58,081 nucleotides of DNA from an uncultured Bacteroidales bacterium (GTDB lineage: Bacteria > Bacteroidota > Bacteroidia > Bacteroidales > Paludibacteraceae), in the NCBI GenBank assembly GCA_902762355.1, contig CACWNR010000010.1:1-58081 (forward strand), written 5' to 3'. Position 1 is the first letter of the stretch, and each line of letters starts with the position of its first letter. Of this stretch, positions 35,957-44,273 are shown piece by piece. The notes below the pieces were generated by a model. It was not told the origin of the DNA. It searched no databases and saw only the letters and a list, made by a program, of their open reading frames with translations. A program made the translations under genes and the position numbers.

Positions 35957-37263
35957 TGAAAAAAGCACTCTTTTTTGCGCTGGCTCTGATCGGTTTGATG
36001 AGCTGCGCCAAGCAAGTAGAGTTACGCCACCCGAAATGGGCGTATGACGCTACTATCTACGAGTTAAACACCCGTCAGGCCACACCGGAAGGTACGTTCG
36101 CCGCTGCAGAAGGATTGCTACCGGCTCTCAAGGAGAACGGTATAGACATCATCTGGGTGATGCCTTGCCAACCGATCGGCGTCATCACGCGTAAGGGCAC
36201 GCTCGGAAGTTACTACTCGATCATCGACTACTGCGCCATCAACCCCGAGTTCGGTACACGTGCCGACTTTGAGCATTTCCTGGCCAAAGCGCATGACATG
36301 GGCTTTAAGGTGATACTGGACTGGGTGGCTAACCACACGGCGCCGGACAGCGAGTGGACTCAGCACGAGGGCTGGCACTATCGCGACAGCCTGGGCAACC
36401 TGATGGTTCAATACGATTGGACGGATATTTCCAAACTGAACTACGAGAGCCAAGACATGCGCGATGAGATGCTTAAGTGCATGCACTGGTGGATGGACTC
36501 GATCGGTATCGACGGTTTCCGTTGCGACGTAGCGGGTGAAGTGCCGACCGATTTCTGGAACTGGGCTATGGGCGACCTGCGTCAGACTCACCCGGATATG
36601 TTCACCCTCGCAGAGGATGAGGACAAAGCGAACGAGTTGACCGAGAGCGCGTTCGATATGTACTACGGATGGAGCCTGCATCACGTGATGAACGAGATCG
36701 CACAAGGCAAGGCAACCGTAGAAGACCTGTGGGCTAACCTCGCGAAGACGGACAGCACCGTTCGTCCCGAAGCGATTCGTATGAACTTCATCACGAACCA
36801 TGACGAGAATAGCTGGAACGGAACGGAGTTCGAGCGTATGGGTGATGCAGTGAAACTGTTTACCACATTGTGCTATTTCCTGCCGGGTATGCCAATGATC
36901 TACACCGGTCAGTTGAGCGGTAACCACCACCGTCTGGAGTTCTTTGAGAAAGACGTGATCGATATCGACGAGGAGTACGCGCAGGCTGATTTCCTCCATA
37001 ACATGAACCTGATGCGTAAGCATAATCCTGCGTTGTTCAGCCCGGAGAAGGGTGCTCCGCTGGAGCGTATCGGTTGCGACAACGAGGCTATCTTCGCCGC
37101 TAAACGTTGCCTGAGAGAAGGCAGAAAGGTGAATGAAGTGATTGCCGTGATGAACATGTCTGACCAACCGCAGAAAGTTACGCTGGAAAACGGCGAGACG
37201 TATGAGTTCGAGCCGTGGAAAGGCATGATCAGTTTTGGAAAAAGCAGAGGAAAAAAGAAATAA
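35956..37263 (+). CDS. GH13 alpha-amylase family lipoprotein, smaller
   Basis: 435 residues with lipobox LMSC (Cys17). Compact GH13 barrel: ATIYELNTRQATPEGTF, DWVANH at 122-127, nucleophile Asp191 in DGFRCDVA, acid/base Glu220 in FTLAEDED, and TNHDENSW with Asp283. The architecture lacks the N-terminal domain of its neighbour. The two enzymes probably act in sequence on the same glucan (inference from the TAATG coupling). No SusC/SusD genes are nearby. Followed by a strong hairpin terminator. Confidence 0.9.
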   Translation: MKKALFFALALIGLMSCAKQVELRHPKWAYDATIYELNTRQATPEGTFAAAEGLLPALKENGIDIIWVMPCQPIGVITRKGTLGSYYSIIDYCAINPEFGTRADFEHFLAKAHDMGFKVILDWVANHTAPDSEWTQHEGWHYRDSLGNLMVQYDWTDISKLNYESQDMRDEMLKCMHWWMDSIGIDGFRCDVAGEVPTDFWNWAMGDLRQTHPDMFTLAEDEDKANELTESAFDMYYGWSLHHVMNEIAQGKATVEDLWANLAKTDSTVRPEAIRMNFITNHDENSWNGTEFERMGDAVKLFTTLCYFLPGMPMIYTGQLSGNHHRLEFFEKDVIDIDEEYAQADFLHNMNLMRKHNPALFSPEKGAPLERIGCDNEAIFAAKRCLREGRKVNEVIAVMNMSDQPQKVTLENGETYEFEPWKGMISFGKSRGKKK

Positions 37264-37267
37264 AAGT

Positions 37268-37297
37268 AAATCCCGCGAGTTGCGGGATTTATTTTTT
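37268..37297 (+). terminator. Intrinsic terminator after the GH13 pair
   Basis: Perfect 9-bp stem AAATCCCGC (37268-37276) / GCGGGATTT (37282-37290), loop GAGTT, then ATTTTTTAT. It lies in the gap to the convergent fabG and may also stop minus-strand transcripts. Confidence 0.85.
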
Positions 37298-38036
37298 ATG
37301 CCATTGCTCCGTTGACTTGGATGACTTGTCCGGAGACGTAGGATGCCAAGTCGCTCGCTAAGAAGAGGGCGACTTTTGCCACTTCTTCGGGTTCGCCACC
37401 ACGGCGCATCGGGATCAGCGTCACAAACTGCTTGAGCGTATCTTCCGGCAGGGCTTTGGTCATATCGGTGAGGATAAAGCCCGGTGCAATCGCATTGGCA
37501 CGAATACCACGTGCACCCAGTTCTTTGGCTACGGACTTCGTGAGGGCGATGATGCCGGCCTTGGAAGCGGCGTAGTTGGCTTGTCCGGCGTTACCGTTGA
37601 TGCCTACTACCGAACTGAGGGAGATGATCGAGCCGCTGCGCTGACGCATCATCACAGGCGTTACGGCATGGGTGAAGTTAAACGCCGACTTGAGGTTCAC
37701 TTGGATGACTGCATCCCACTGCTGCTCGGTCATACGCATGAGCAGCGTGTCGCGCGTGATACCGGCGTTATTAACCAAGATATCAAGGCTACCGAAATCG
37801 GCTACTACCTGCTCTACTACCTTATGCGCTGCCTCAAAATCGGCGGCATTGGAAGCGTAGAACTGCACTTTGACACCCAGCGCGGCTATCTCGTCACGTG
37901 TAGCCTGCGCGGCTTCGTTGAGTTCAAGATCGGTGATCGCTATATTGGCACCCTCGCGGGCATATGCCAAAGCTATCTGTTTGCCTATTCCACGAGCTGC
38001 ACCCGTGATAAGGGCTGTTTTATTCTCTAATAACAT
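37296..38036 (-). CDS. fabG: 3-oxoacyl-[acyl-carrier-protein] reductase
   Basis: NADPH-dependent short-chain dehydrogenase of fatty acid elongation. 246 residues. Cofactor motif TGAARGIGKQ (11-20), NNAG at 89-92, and the catalytic S142, Y155, K159 (YAASK). Length and the C-terminal VSGQVIQVNGAM are typical for FabG. Last gene of a minus-strand run starting at 44129; 2-bp gap from lptC. Confidence 0.93.
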   Translation of the reverse strand: MLLENKTALITGAARGIGKQIALAYAREGANIAITDLELNEAAQATRDEIAALGVKVQFYASNAADFEAAHKVVEQVVADFGSLDILVNNAGITRDTLLMRMTEQQWDAVIQVNLKSAFNFTHAVTPVMMRQRSGSIISLSSVVGINGNAGQANYAASKAGIIALTKSVAKELGARGIRANAIAPGFILTDMTKALPEDTLKQFVTLIPMRRGGEPEEVAKVALFLASDLASYVSGQVIQVNGAMA

Positions 38037-38038
38037 AG

Positions 38039-38608
38039 TTATTCGTCTTCTATGGGGAAGACTCCCGTTGGATTTAAAATGGTATATTTGCTCATGTCTT
38101 CGTTGGAGTCAAACCCTACTCCTTCGATGATATTCTTCGCGCGCGTGATTATAATAGAGGAGTCGGAAAAGATACGATGGGTTTTCTGCGCCCAAATGAG
38201 TTCTTCCGTATCAAACTGCTCTCCCTTCAGATTCAGCGCATGTACATGTCCTCGCAGCGTCCATTGTTGTTCTGTCTCGTCATAATAGGCGTAATCGGAT
38301 TTGAGCGAAGCCTGTACATTCAGATCCGCGTCAAACTGTTCCAGGTAGATACCTTTGGGGAACTCCTGGTAGGGCGGTTCCGTCCGATCGTAGATCAGCC
38401 ACTGCGGGGTCTCAATACGATACCGCGTGATACCTGAGTCGGAGATGAGGGTGGTGACGCTATCGGTGATGAGCGCCGCTACCTGCTCGCGTGGGAGCGT
38501 CTCGGTATTCTGGCGCACCTCACTCTTTCTGCACGAAGAGAAAAACATAGCGAGCGCCAAAAAGGCACTCGCTATGATGATACTATTAACGGATCGTTGT
38601 TGTCTCAC
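38039..38608 (-). CDS. lptC: LPS export protein LptC (lipoprotein form)
   Basis: 189 residues. N-terminal signal with lipobox-like FFSSC followed by a beta-jellyroll-like region (ITRYRIETPQWLIYDRTEPPYQEFPKGIYLEQFD, SDYAYYDETEQQWTLRGHV). LptC bridges LptF/G and LptA in LPS transport; Bacteroidetes forms are frequently lipoproteins. The only usable starts are GTG at 38608 or TTG at 38611, both inside the upstream TPR gene (23-26 bp overlap), so translation is probably coupled. Confidence 0.83.
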   Translation of the reverse strand: MRQQRSVNSIIIASAFLALAMFFSSCRKSEVRQNTETLPREQVAALITDSVTTLISDSGITRYRIETPQWLIYDRTEPPYQEFPKGIYLEQFDADLNVQASLKSDYAYYDETEQQWTLRGHVHALNLKGEQFDTEELIWAQKTHRIFSDSSIIITRAKNIIEGVGFDSNEDMSKYTILNPTGVFPIEDE

Positions 38609-39995
38609 CAATCCATCCTCCTACGTAGTAGGTGTTACCCGAGAACTCGTTCGGAAGGTCGAAACGCTCCTCTTTGGTAGGATAGTACTTGCTGTACGAG
38701 CTGATGAACTCAGAAGCCTGTGCCTCTACCGACGGATCGATCTGTTTTGCTTTCACGAACTTATCTACAGCCGCCCAGTAAACGGTCTTGTTAAGGATAC
38801 GACCTTTGGCATCCTGCGGGTACAACTGCGTCGAAGCGTAGCACATACCAATGATGATGTAGCAACGACCCTGACCCTTGTTCTGACCTAAACCGCTCAG
38901 CGTAGCGATCGAAGCCAATGCGTACTTACGAGCCTCTGCGTATTTCTTGAGGTTGTTGTAGCAATAGAAAGCAGCATTGTACTGATAATCCGCTACGTCC
39001 TCTAACTCATCCTCGATCATCGCCAACTTGATAGCCTGATCGTAGTAAGCGATCGCCTGCTCGTAATCACCTTTCTTAGCGGCCATGGAGGCGCAACCGG
39101 CTGCGGACTCTTGGGTCGGTTGCAGTTTGTGTGCTGCCTCGCATGCTGCAAAATAGACATCACTCTCCGTGCAACGTACACGCTTGTAAAGTTTCGCGAT
39201 CTTAGTCAACATATCCAAGTTATTCAGGTTATCCTTAACAGCGGCTGCATAGATCTCGTCGAGTTTAGAGCAGTCTGCAGCGCCGGAGATAGCGAAGATA
39301 TTATCCACATAGTCTTTCTGCTTTCCGGCGATCTCTGCGTTCTTGTTGGTAGCATCCGCAGCTTGTTCAGCCAGTGCCGTACCTGCCAACTCATAGTCGG
39401 AGATCAGTTGCTCTGCCTTACCGTTCGGATCCTGTTTGTAGATCGCATAGGATACGTCCACAAGTTTAACCAATACCATCACTTTGCTCTTTACGCCCAT
39501 GCCTTCAACGGATGCGCGCAAGCACTCGCGTGCCTCGTTCAGTTTGGCATCGCCGTAGAAATCCACGTATGCTAAACCCTTCTCACCCAGGATATAAGCC
39601 GTCGGGTATTTGGGATCGTTACCGAAGAAGCGGATACGCTTGTCCTGCATCTCGATAGCCAGTTTAGCCAAACGCTCTTTCTCTGCGGGATCCGAAGTAG
39701 CCTGATAGAGAGCCTCAACGATCTTCGAGCCATCGGAATAGATGGACTTGTTCGCATTCGGACAGGTGTTGTACACCTCGAACCAAGGCTCATACGCGTC
39801 GGCGTACATCTTGTTCTTTACTGCCTCGTGGAAGAGCGAAACGTTCATCACACACTCTTCGGTGATAACCGGATCTTCTTCTACTACCGGAGCTGCCTGT
39901 ACGGGCTCTGCAGCCGGCTTGGTCGGTTTCTTAGCACATGCCAGCGCCGGAACAGCGGCTGCCAAGGCTACTACAAGTAATGTTTTGATTTTCAT
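38586..39995 (-). CDS. Exported tetratricopeptide-repeat protein
   Basis: 469 residues with signal peptide (MKIKTLLVVALAAAVPALA, cleavage or lipobox near ALAC), a Pro/Ala-rich linker (25-42), then TPR-like helical repeats to about residue 420 (e.g. GDYEQAIAYYDQAIKLAMIE; KKYAEARKYALASIATL). Probably a periplasmic or membrane-anchored scaffold. It sits between an outer-membrane barrel protein and lptC, a Bacteroidales arrangement that suggests an envelope role, but no function is known. Confidence 0.8.
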   Translation of the reverse strand: MKIKTLLVVALAAAVPALACAKKPTKPAAEPVQAAPVVEEDPVITEECVMNVSLFHEAVKNKMYADAYEPWFEVYNTCPNANKSIYSDGSKIVEALYQATSDPAEKERLAKLAIEMQDKRIRFFGNDPKYPTAYILGEKGLAYVDFYGDAKLNEARECLRASVEGMGVKSKVMVLVKLVDVSYAIYKQDPNGKAEQLISDYELAGTALAEQAADATNKNAEIAGKQKDYVDNIFAISGAADCSKLDEIYAAAVKDNLNNLDMLTKIAKLYKRVRCTESDVYFAACEAAHKLQPTQESAAGCASMAAKKGDYEQAIAYYDQAIKLAMIEDELEDVADYQYNAAFYCYNNLKKYAEARKYALASIATLSGLGQNKGQGRCYIIIGMCYASTQLYPQDAKGRILNKTVYWAAVDKFVKAKQIDPSVEAQASEFISSYSKYYPTKEERFDLPNEFSGNTYYVGGWIGETTTIR

Positions 39996-40021
39996 AACTT
40001 AAATATTTTAGTGTTAATTAT

Positions 40022-40072
40022 TTTCTCTAGGTAGTCCTAGGTTATCCTATGATCCTATAGCAAATCCTATGC
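40022..40072. repeat. Degenerate repeat tract (ATCCTATG type) upstream of TPR gene
   Basis: Within the 81-bp gap between the TPR gene and the barrel gene, ATCCTAT recurs three times (about 40044, 40052 and 40064) with TCCTAGG nearby. Units are about 8 bp but spacing is irregular, so this is a weaker member of the tract family. Confidence 0.5.
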
Positions 40073-40076
40073 CAAA

Positions 40077-41300
40077 CTACAGTTTGCGTTTAAAGAACCA
40101 GTTCTCTGCGATGGAGACACCGAGGGTGAAACGCAGGGCATTCTCTTCGAGTCCGGCAGAACTACCGCGGTGGGTATATTCGATGGTCGTATTGATGACC
40201 GTACCGATCGTCCAGAGCGGGAAACCGATACCTATTGATGCTGTGATACGCTTCGCACCAACCATCATCAGGTACTCATCTTGCACGTTCACGCCGGCGC
40301 GCCAGAACATACGATCCACGTATTTGCGTCCAAACGGATTATGGCGGTACTCGAGACCGAAGGCAAAACGGTTCTTGTCTTGCAACCCTTCATATCGGCC
40401 TTCTGCGCCGTTGTAGAGCGCATCTGCCATGCACTGGCGCTCAAAATCAAAGCCGATCGTCAAGCGCCCAGCCCAGTTATAACTGGCTCCTACACCCCAC
40501 ACCATCGGCAATTGCCAGCCGTCCTGATAGATAGGAATAGAGTCAGAAGTCTGGGTCTCGATGAGGATAAAATCGCTATGCAGTTTCATCTTGCTCTCGA
40601 AGATAGCACCGACATTCATCGTGTGCTTGCCCCATGTATGGAAGAACTGCGCACCGTAACGCAGACGTACGTTGCTCACGCTCAAGATGACATCTTGAAT
40701 GGTGGTATTCAACCCACTCTCCTGGAAAGTCAATGCACGAGCATGCGTGAGATCACCCCACATATAATAGACGTTGGCGCCCACAGCAAACCAGTTCAGT
40801 ACATTGAAACTCAAACCGCCATAGACCTCACTGATATTTCCGGTTCCGATGTAGGTCTTGGTGTAATGATAGTCGCCATTGGCCGTAGAGTCACTCAGCG
40901 CTATATCGTAGCCCACCGAGCTATAGGGCAGCAAACCTACCGACATAGCGATCCATTGCTTGTAAAGGGGGAATTGCATGGTGACATACTCCAAGTTTCC
41001 GTTGGCTTTGTTCTTCTTTCCCCCTGAGTCTGCATAACGGCTCCAATTCGCACTGGCCGATACGTCCATCATGAACGTCAGCGTATCACAAGCGGTATAC
41101 GAAGCCGGTTGAGCGGGGTTGATAGCACGGTTATTGCGCATTCCGAAACCTACTCCTCCCATCGCACGGTAAGCAGTCGGCACGTTCTCATTCAGATCAC
41201 CGTATGCCTCACGAGAGTACGGCGAACTCGTCATATTCTGCGCCATCAACCCGATAGTCAGCATCAGCGCAGCGGTTAATATTGATAGTCTCTTTTTCAC
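40077..41300 (-). CDS. Outer-membrane beta-barrel protein (FadL/OmpP1-like)
   Basis: 407 residues: signal peptide MKKRLSILTAALMLTIGLMA, then a long amphipathic beta-strand pattern (FALGLEYRHNPF-like strands near 320, IGFDFERQ, VGAKRITASIGIGFPLW) and a C-terminal WFFKRKL aromatic end. The GVGFGMRNNRAINPAQPASYT segment resembles the N-terminal region of FadL-type hydrophobic-compound transporters. Substrate unknown. Starts within the last bases of coaX (4-bp overlap), so it is in the same operon. Confidence 0.78.
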   Translation of the reverse strand: MKKRLSILTAALMLTIGLMAQNMTSSPYSREAYGDLNENVPTAYRAMGGVGFGMRNNRAINPAQPASYTACDTLTFMMDVSASANWSRYADSGGKKNKANGNLEYVTMQFPLYKQWIAMSVGLLPYSSVGYDIALSDSTANGDYHYTKTYIGTGNISEVYGGLSFNVLNWFAVGANVYYMWGDLTHARALTFQESGLNTTIQDVILSVSNVRLRYGAQFFHTWGKHTMNVGAIFESKMKLHSDFILIETQTSDSIPIYQDGWQLPMVWGVGASYNWAGRLTIGFDFERQCMADALYNGAEGRYEGLQDKNRFAFGLEYRHNPFGRKYVDRMFWRAGVNVQDEYLMMVGAKRITASIGIGFPLWTIGTVINTTIEYTHRGSSAGLEENALRFTLGVSIAENWFFKRKL

Positions 41301-42049
41301 TTCTTATTGTAAACCAAAATAGTATTCAGTCCGATTAGCACCAGGTTCTTCTCGAAACGTATCTCCCTTTTCTCGTTGCGTGAGGAGCGCACGTTGTTGA
41401 GAACATAGGGTGCATGTCCGCCGGTGAGGAAAGTTTGATAATGCGGCATTTTCTCTTTGAGCGTCCGCATGTATCCTTTGACCTCATACGCCACGCCGCG
41501 TATCACGCCGGCAGCAATGGCATCGCGGGTGTTGGTGCCGAAAAGCGGAATGAGTTCATTCTCCTCCGCATCGACCAACGGCAGTTTTTTCGTCATCCGT
41601 TGCAGCATCGTGAAGCGCATCTTGATACCCGGCGCTATGTTTCCGCCCATGTACTCACCTTCCGCCGACACGAAATCGTAGGTAATAGCCGATCCGGCAT
41701 CGATAATGAGCAGATTCTCATTCGGGCACAGGCTTTTCGCTCCTACCGCCGCCGCCAAACGGTCTTGACCAAGCGTCTGCGGCGTGTCGTAACGGTTAAC
41801 GATAGGTACCGGCGTCATATGATCGAAGAGCACAAAATGCTGCGAGCGGCGATGCAGGGTATTGACCACGGCCGCTTCTATGTCCACCACCGACGAGATG
41901 ATTGAGTCCGTGATGTCATACAGGTCAAAGAGGCGCTCTACATCCGCTGATGAAAAAGACTTATAGATGAGATGCTTCATGATCTTGCCCTCATCCGTCA
42001 TCAACGCCACTTTGGTACGGCTATTTCCTTGGTCAACACAGAGGTTCAT
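41297..42049 (-). CDS. coaX: Type III pantothenate kinase
   Basis: First step of coenzyme A synthesis; ASKHA-fold kinase. 250 residues. Visible: N-terminal CVDQGNSRTKVAL (phosphate 1 region), TLGQDRLAAAVGA, NLLIIDAGSAITYDFV and GNIAPGIKMRFTML. ATGA overlap with the upstream acyl-CoA ligase gene, which is chemically fitting because the ligase uses CoA. Confidence 0.95.
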   Translation of the reverse strand: MNLCVDQGNSRTKVALMTDEGKIMKHLIYKSFSSADVERLFDLYDITDSIISSVVDIEAAVVNTLHRRSQHFVLFDHMTPVPIVNRYDTPQTLGQDRLAAAVGAKSLCPNENLLIIDAGSAITYDFVSAEGEYMGGNIAPGIKMRFTMLQRMTKKLPLVDAEENELIPLFGTNTRDAIAAGVIRGVAYEVKGYMRTLKEKMPHYQTFLTGGHAPYVLNNVRSSRNEKREIRFEKNLVLIGLNTILVYNKK

Positions 42050-43725
42050 TGTACCATATTCGTATAGAGGAAACGCTTGATCGATTTCTTTGGCGTCTTC
42101 TCGAACTCGTGCGGATAGAGTTTGACAATGGCTATCTGCTCGTATGCCGCCAACTCGGAGTTGACCTGCTTGCGGGCATCTTCCATGTACTCGTTCAACT
42201 GCTCACGCGTCATACCGCTGGCATCCACTTCGGTGTAGTCCGGGCAGACCAACGCCACCAGACGCGTGTCTTCCTGCTGGAGCACCAATGACTCCAATAC
42301 AAACGGCATGTTATTGATCTTTGCCTCGATCTCTTCGGGGTAGATATTCTGTCCGCTCGGGCCAAGAAGCATGGTCTTACAGCGTCCTTTGATATACAGG
42401 AAGCCGTCTTCGTCCAACAAGCCGAGGTCACCCGTACGCAGCCAACCGTCTTTGGTGAAGCATTCTTTAGTAGCCTGCGGGTTCTTATAGTAACCGGTCA
42501 TCGTGTTCTCTCCACGGGTCACTACCTCACCGATACCTTCGCTGTTCGGATCCAAGATCTTAACTTCCATGATACCTGCCAGCGGTTTACCGCAAGAGTA
42601 CAAACGACTACCCTCATCGTAGGGCGTGAAGGTGATCAACGGCGCGCACTCGGTCATACCGTAACCCACCGACATCGGGAACTTGATACGATTTAAGAAC
42701 GCCTCCACTTCGGGGTTCAGCGGTGCACCACCGATGATGATCTGGCGGAACTCGCCACCGAAAGCCTGTACCAGTTGTTCGCGAATCTTACCGCATACGA
42801 TCTCGTCCAGGAACGGTACTTTGAGCACCCAGCTAACCGGCGCTTTCTGGATCTGCGGCACGATCATCTTCTTGTATATCTTCTCCAAGATCAACGGCAC
42901 GGAGAGGATCAGCGTCGGCTTGATCTCAGCAAACGCCTTGAGCAGGATCTTCGGGCTCGGCGTACGACCAATCAACCATTCGTGTCCGCCGGCAGCGAGA
43001 CAAGAGAGAAAGTCGAACGCACATCCGTAGGCGTGCGCCAGCGGGAGGAAGGTCACAAATCGCGAGCCTTCATATACCAAGCCGGACTCCAGGCCATAGC
43101 GCACGTTACCTGCGAGACCGTTCAGCGGCATGATAACGCCCTTGCTGAAACCGGTGGTACCCGAGGTATAGTTGATCGAGCCGATCTTATCGTTGCTGCG
43201 CTCATCGAAATGCACGTCTTTAGCCCAATAACCGTCCGGGTGTTTCTCTTTGAACTTCTGCGCGATCGCCTCGTAGTTGATCTTCTTCGGGTTCAGAGAC
43301 AGCGAGATAGGATGCCAGTCATTGAGGCTGACAGCCGCCAAGACGTTCGGGATCTGATCCAAGTCAAAGCCCTCGATATTGATATCGCTGATGAAGAGCA
43401 GTTTGGAACATGAGTGGTTGATGATGTGGATAGCATCGTTCGCGCGGAAGTCCTGCAGGATCGGCACGATGATAGCTCCGTAGGTGATAGCCGCCAGATA
43501 TACAGCTACCCAGTTGCTGTTGTTCTTACCCATCACGGCTATCTTATCGTCTTTCTTGATTCCGCTCTCTTTGAAGAGGATATGCAGCTTCTCGATGTTG
43601 ATAGCCAACTGGCCATAGGTCAAGGTCACATCTGTACCGTAATCGGTGACAGCCGGCAAGTCCCAGTGTTCCCGGAACGAGCGCTCGTACATCTTGACAA
43701 AATTGTATTTTTCTTCGGTCATCAT
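42046..43725 (-). CDS. AMP-binding long-chain fatty acid--CoA ligase-like enzyme
   Basis: 559-residue ANL-superfamily adenylate-forming enzyme. P-loop INYTSGTTGFSKGV (about 184-197), YGMTECAPLI (A5 region), and the hinge/A8-A10 segment GWLRTGDLGLLDEDGFLYIKGRCKTMLLGPSGQNIYPEEIE with the C-terminal KTPKKSIKRFL lysine. Most likely activates fatty acids as acyl-CoA (or acyl-AMP); chain length cannot be inferred. Member of the minus-strand envelope/lipid run with coaX, lptC and fabG. Confidence 0.88.
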   Translation of the reverse strand: MMTEEKYNFVKMYERSFREHWDLPAVTDYGTDVTLTYGQLAINIEKLHILFKESGIKKDDKIAVMGKNNSNWVAVYLAAITYGAIIVPILQDFRANDAIHIINHSCSKLLFISDINIEGFDLDQIPNVLAAVSLNDWHPISLSLNPKKINYEAIAQKFKEKHPDGYWAKDVHFDERSNDKIGSINYTSGTTGFSKGVIMPLNGLAGNVRYGLESGLVYEGSRFVTFLPLAHAYGCAFDFLSCLAAGGHEWLIGRTPSPKILLKAFAEIKPTLILSVPLILEKIYKKMIVPQIQKAPVSWVLKVPFLDEIVCGKIREQLVQAFGGEFRQIIIGGAPLNPEVEAFLNRIKFPMSVGYGMTECAPLITFTPYDEGSRLYSCGKPLAGIMEVKILDPNSEGIGEVVTRGENTMTGYYKNPQATKECFTKDGWLRTGDLGLLDEDGFLYIKGRCKTMLLGPSGQNIYPEEIEAKINNMPFVLESLVLQQEDTRLVALVCPDYTEVDASGMTREQLNEYMEDARKQVNSELAAYEQIAIVKLYPHEFEKTPKKSIKRFLYTNMVQ

Positions 43726-43742
43726 AAGCCTAACTATTTACG

Positions 43743-44129
43743 CTATTTCTGCGGTCTGGCCACATACACACTGTCCACAATAAACTGACTCTTTCCACGC
43801 CAAGGCAAGGTACCCAGATAGCGCTTCCAATGCAGTTTTACACCGGTGTTGGCACCTTCGTCCAGCTGCTTGGCCACACTCTCGTTCACCACGGAGAACT
43901 TGAACTCATTCGACTGAATGGAACCCTGCACCTTAGTGTTCTTGAGTCCGGTCTGAATCATCTTTCCCTCATAGGTTTTGAATATAAAACCCTCTTTCTG
44001 GAAATAGTTAATATCTCCCTCGTTCACGCCCTCGGCGTACACAAAACAGAACTTAAAGAAAATGAACAACGAAAGCACCAGAACGGCGACTAACGATGTC
44101 CATGTGATCACTTTACCAGTAGTACTCAT
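43743..44129 (-). CDS. Small conserved membrane-anchored protein, function unknown
   Basis: 128 residues: one N-terminal membrane helix (about 9-30, ITWTSLVAVLVLSLFIFFKFC) and a small beta-rich domain with YFQKEGFIFKTYEGKMIQTG and the C-terminal GTLPWRGKSQFIVDSVY. It matches a small Bacteroidetes family sometimes mislabelled 6-phosphogluconate dehydrogenase; there is no dehydrogenase motif. I start at ATG 44129 since upstream in-frame codons are promoter DNA. Divergent from fbp; 17 bp before the acyl-CoA ligase start. Confidence 0.78.
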   Translation of the reverse strand: MSTTGKVITWTSLVAVLVLSLFIFFKFCFVYAEGVNEGDINYFQKEGFIFKTYEGKMIQTGLKNTKVQGSIQSNEFKFSVVNESVAKQLDEGANTGVKLHWKRYLGTLPWRGKSQFIVDSVYVARPQK

Positions 44130-44153
44130 AGTTTTATTTTTACAATTTGGGCG

Positions 44154-44185
44154 CAAAGTTACAACTTTTTTTTCATATACGCAAG
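44154..44185 (-). promoter_or_regulatory. Promoter of the small membrane protein and acyl-CoA ligase run
   Basis: Minus strand: CTTG (44185-44182), 20-bp spacer, TAACTTTG (44161-44154). Extended -33 TTGCGTATATG, i.e. a G variant of the usual TTGCATAT. Confidence 0.7.
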
Positions 44186-44220
44186 CGCGCGAGCGTTTTT
44201 CGGAATTTTTTCTACTTTTT

Positions 44221-44252
44221 CTTGCGTATGTGATTTTTTTTTCGTACCTTTG
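44221..44252 (+). promoter_or_regulatory. fbp promoter
   Basis: CTTG at 44221-44224, 20-bp spacer, TACCTTTG at 44245-44252; extended -33 TTGCGTATGTG. The fbp ATG (44274) is 21 bp after the -7 box. Confidence 0.7.
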
Positions 44253-44273
44253 CGCCATAAAGCCGGTATAGCC

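Noticed and set aside
36118-37167. Long minus-strand open frame inside the smaller GH13 gene, and a similar one inside hisS (6455-7489)
   Set aside because: Both are shadows caused by codon bias of clearly identified enzymes on the plus strand; their proteins match no family.
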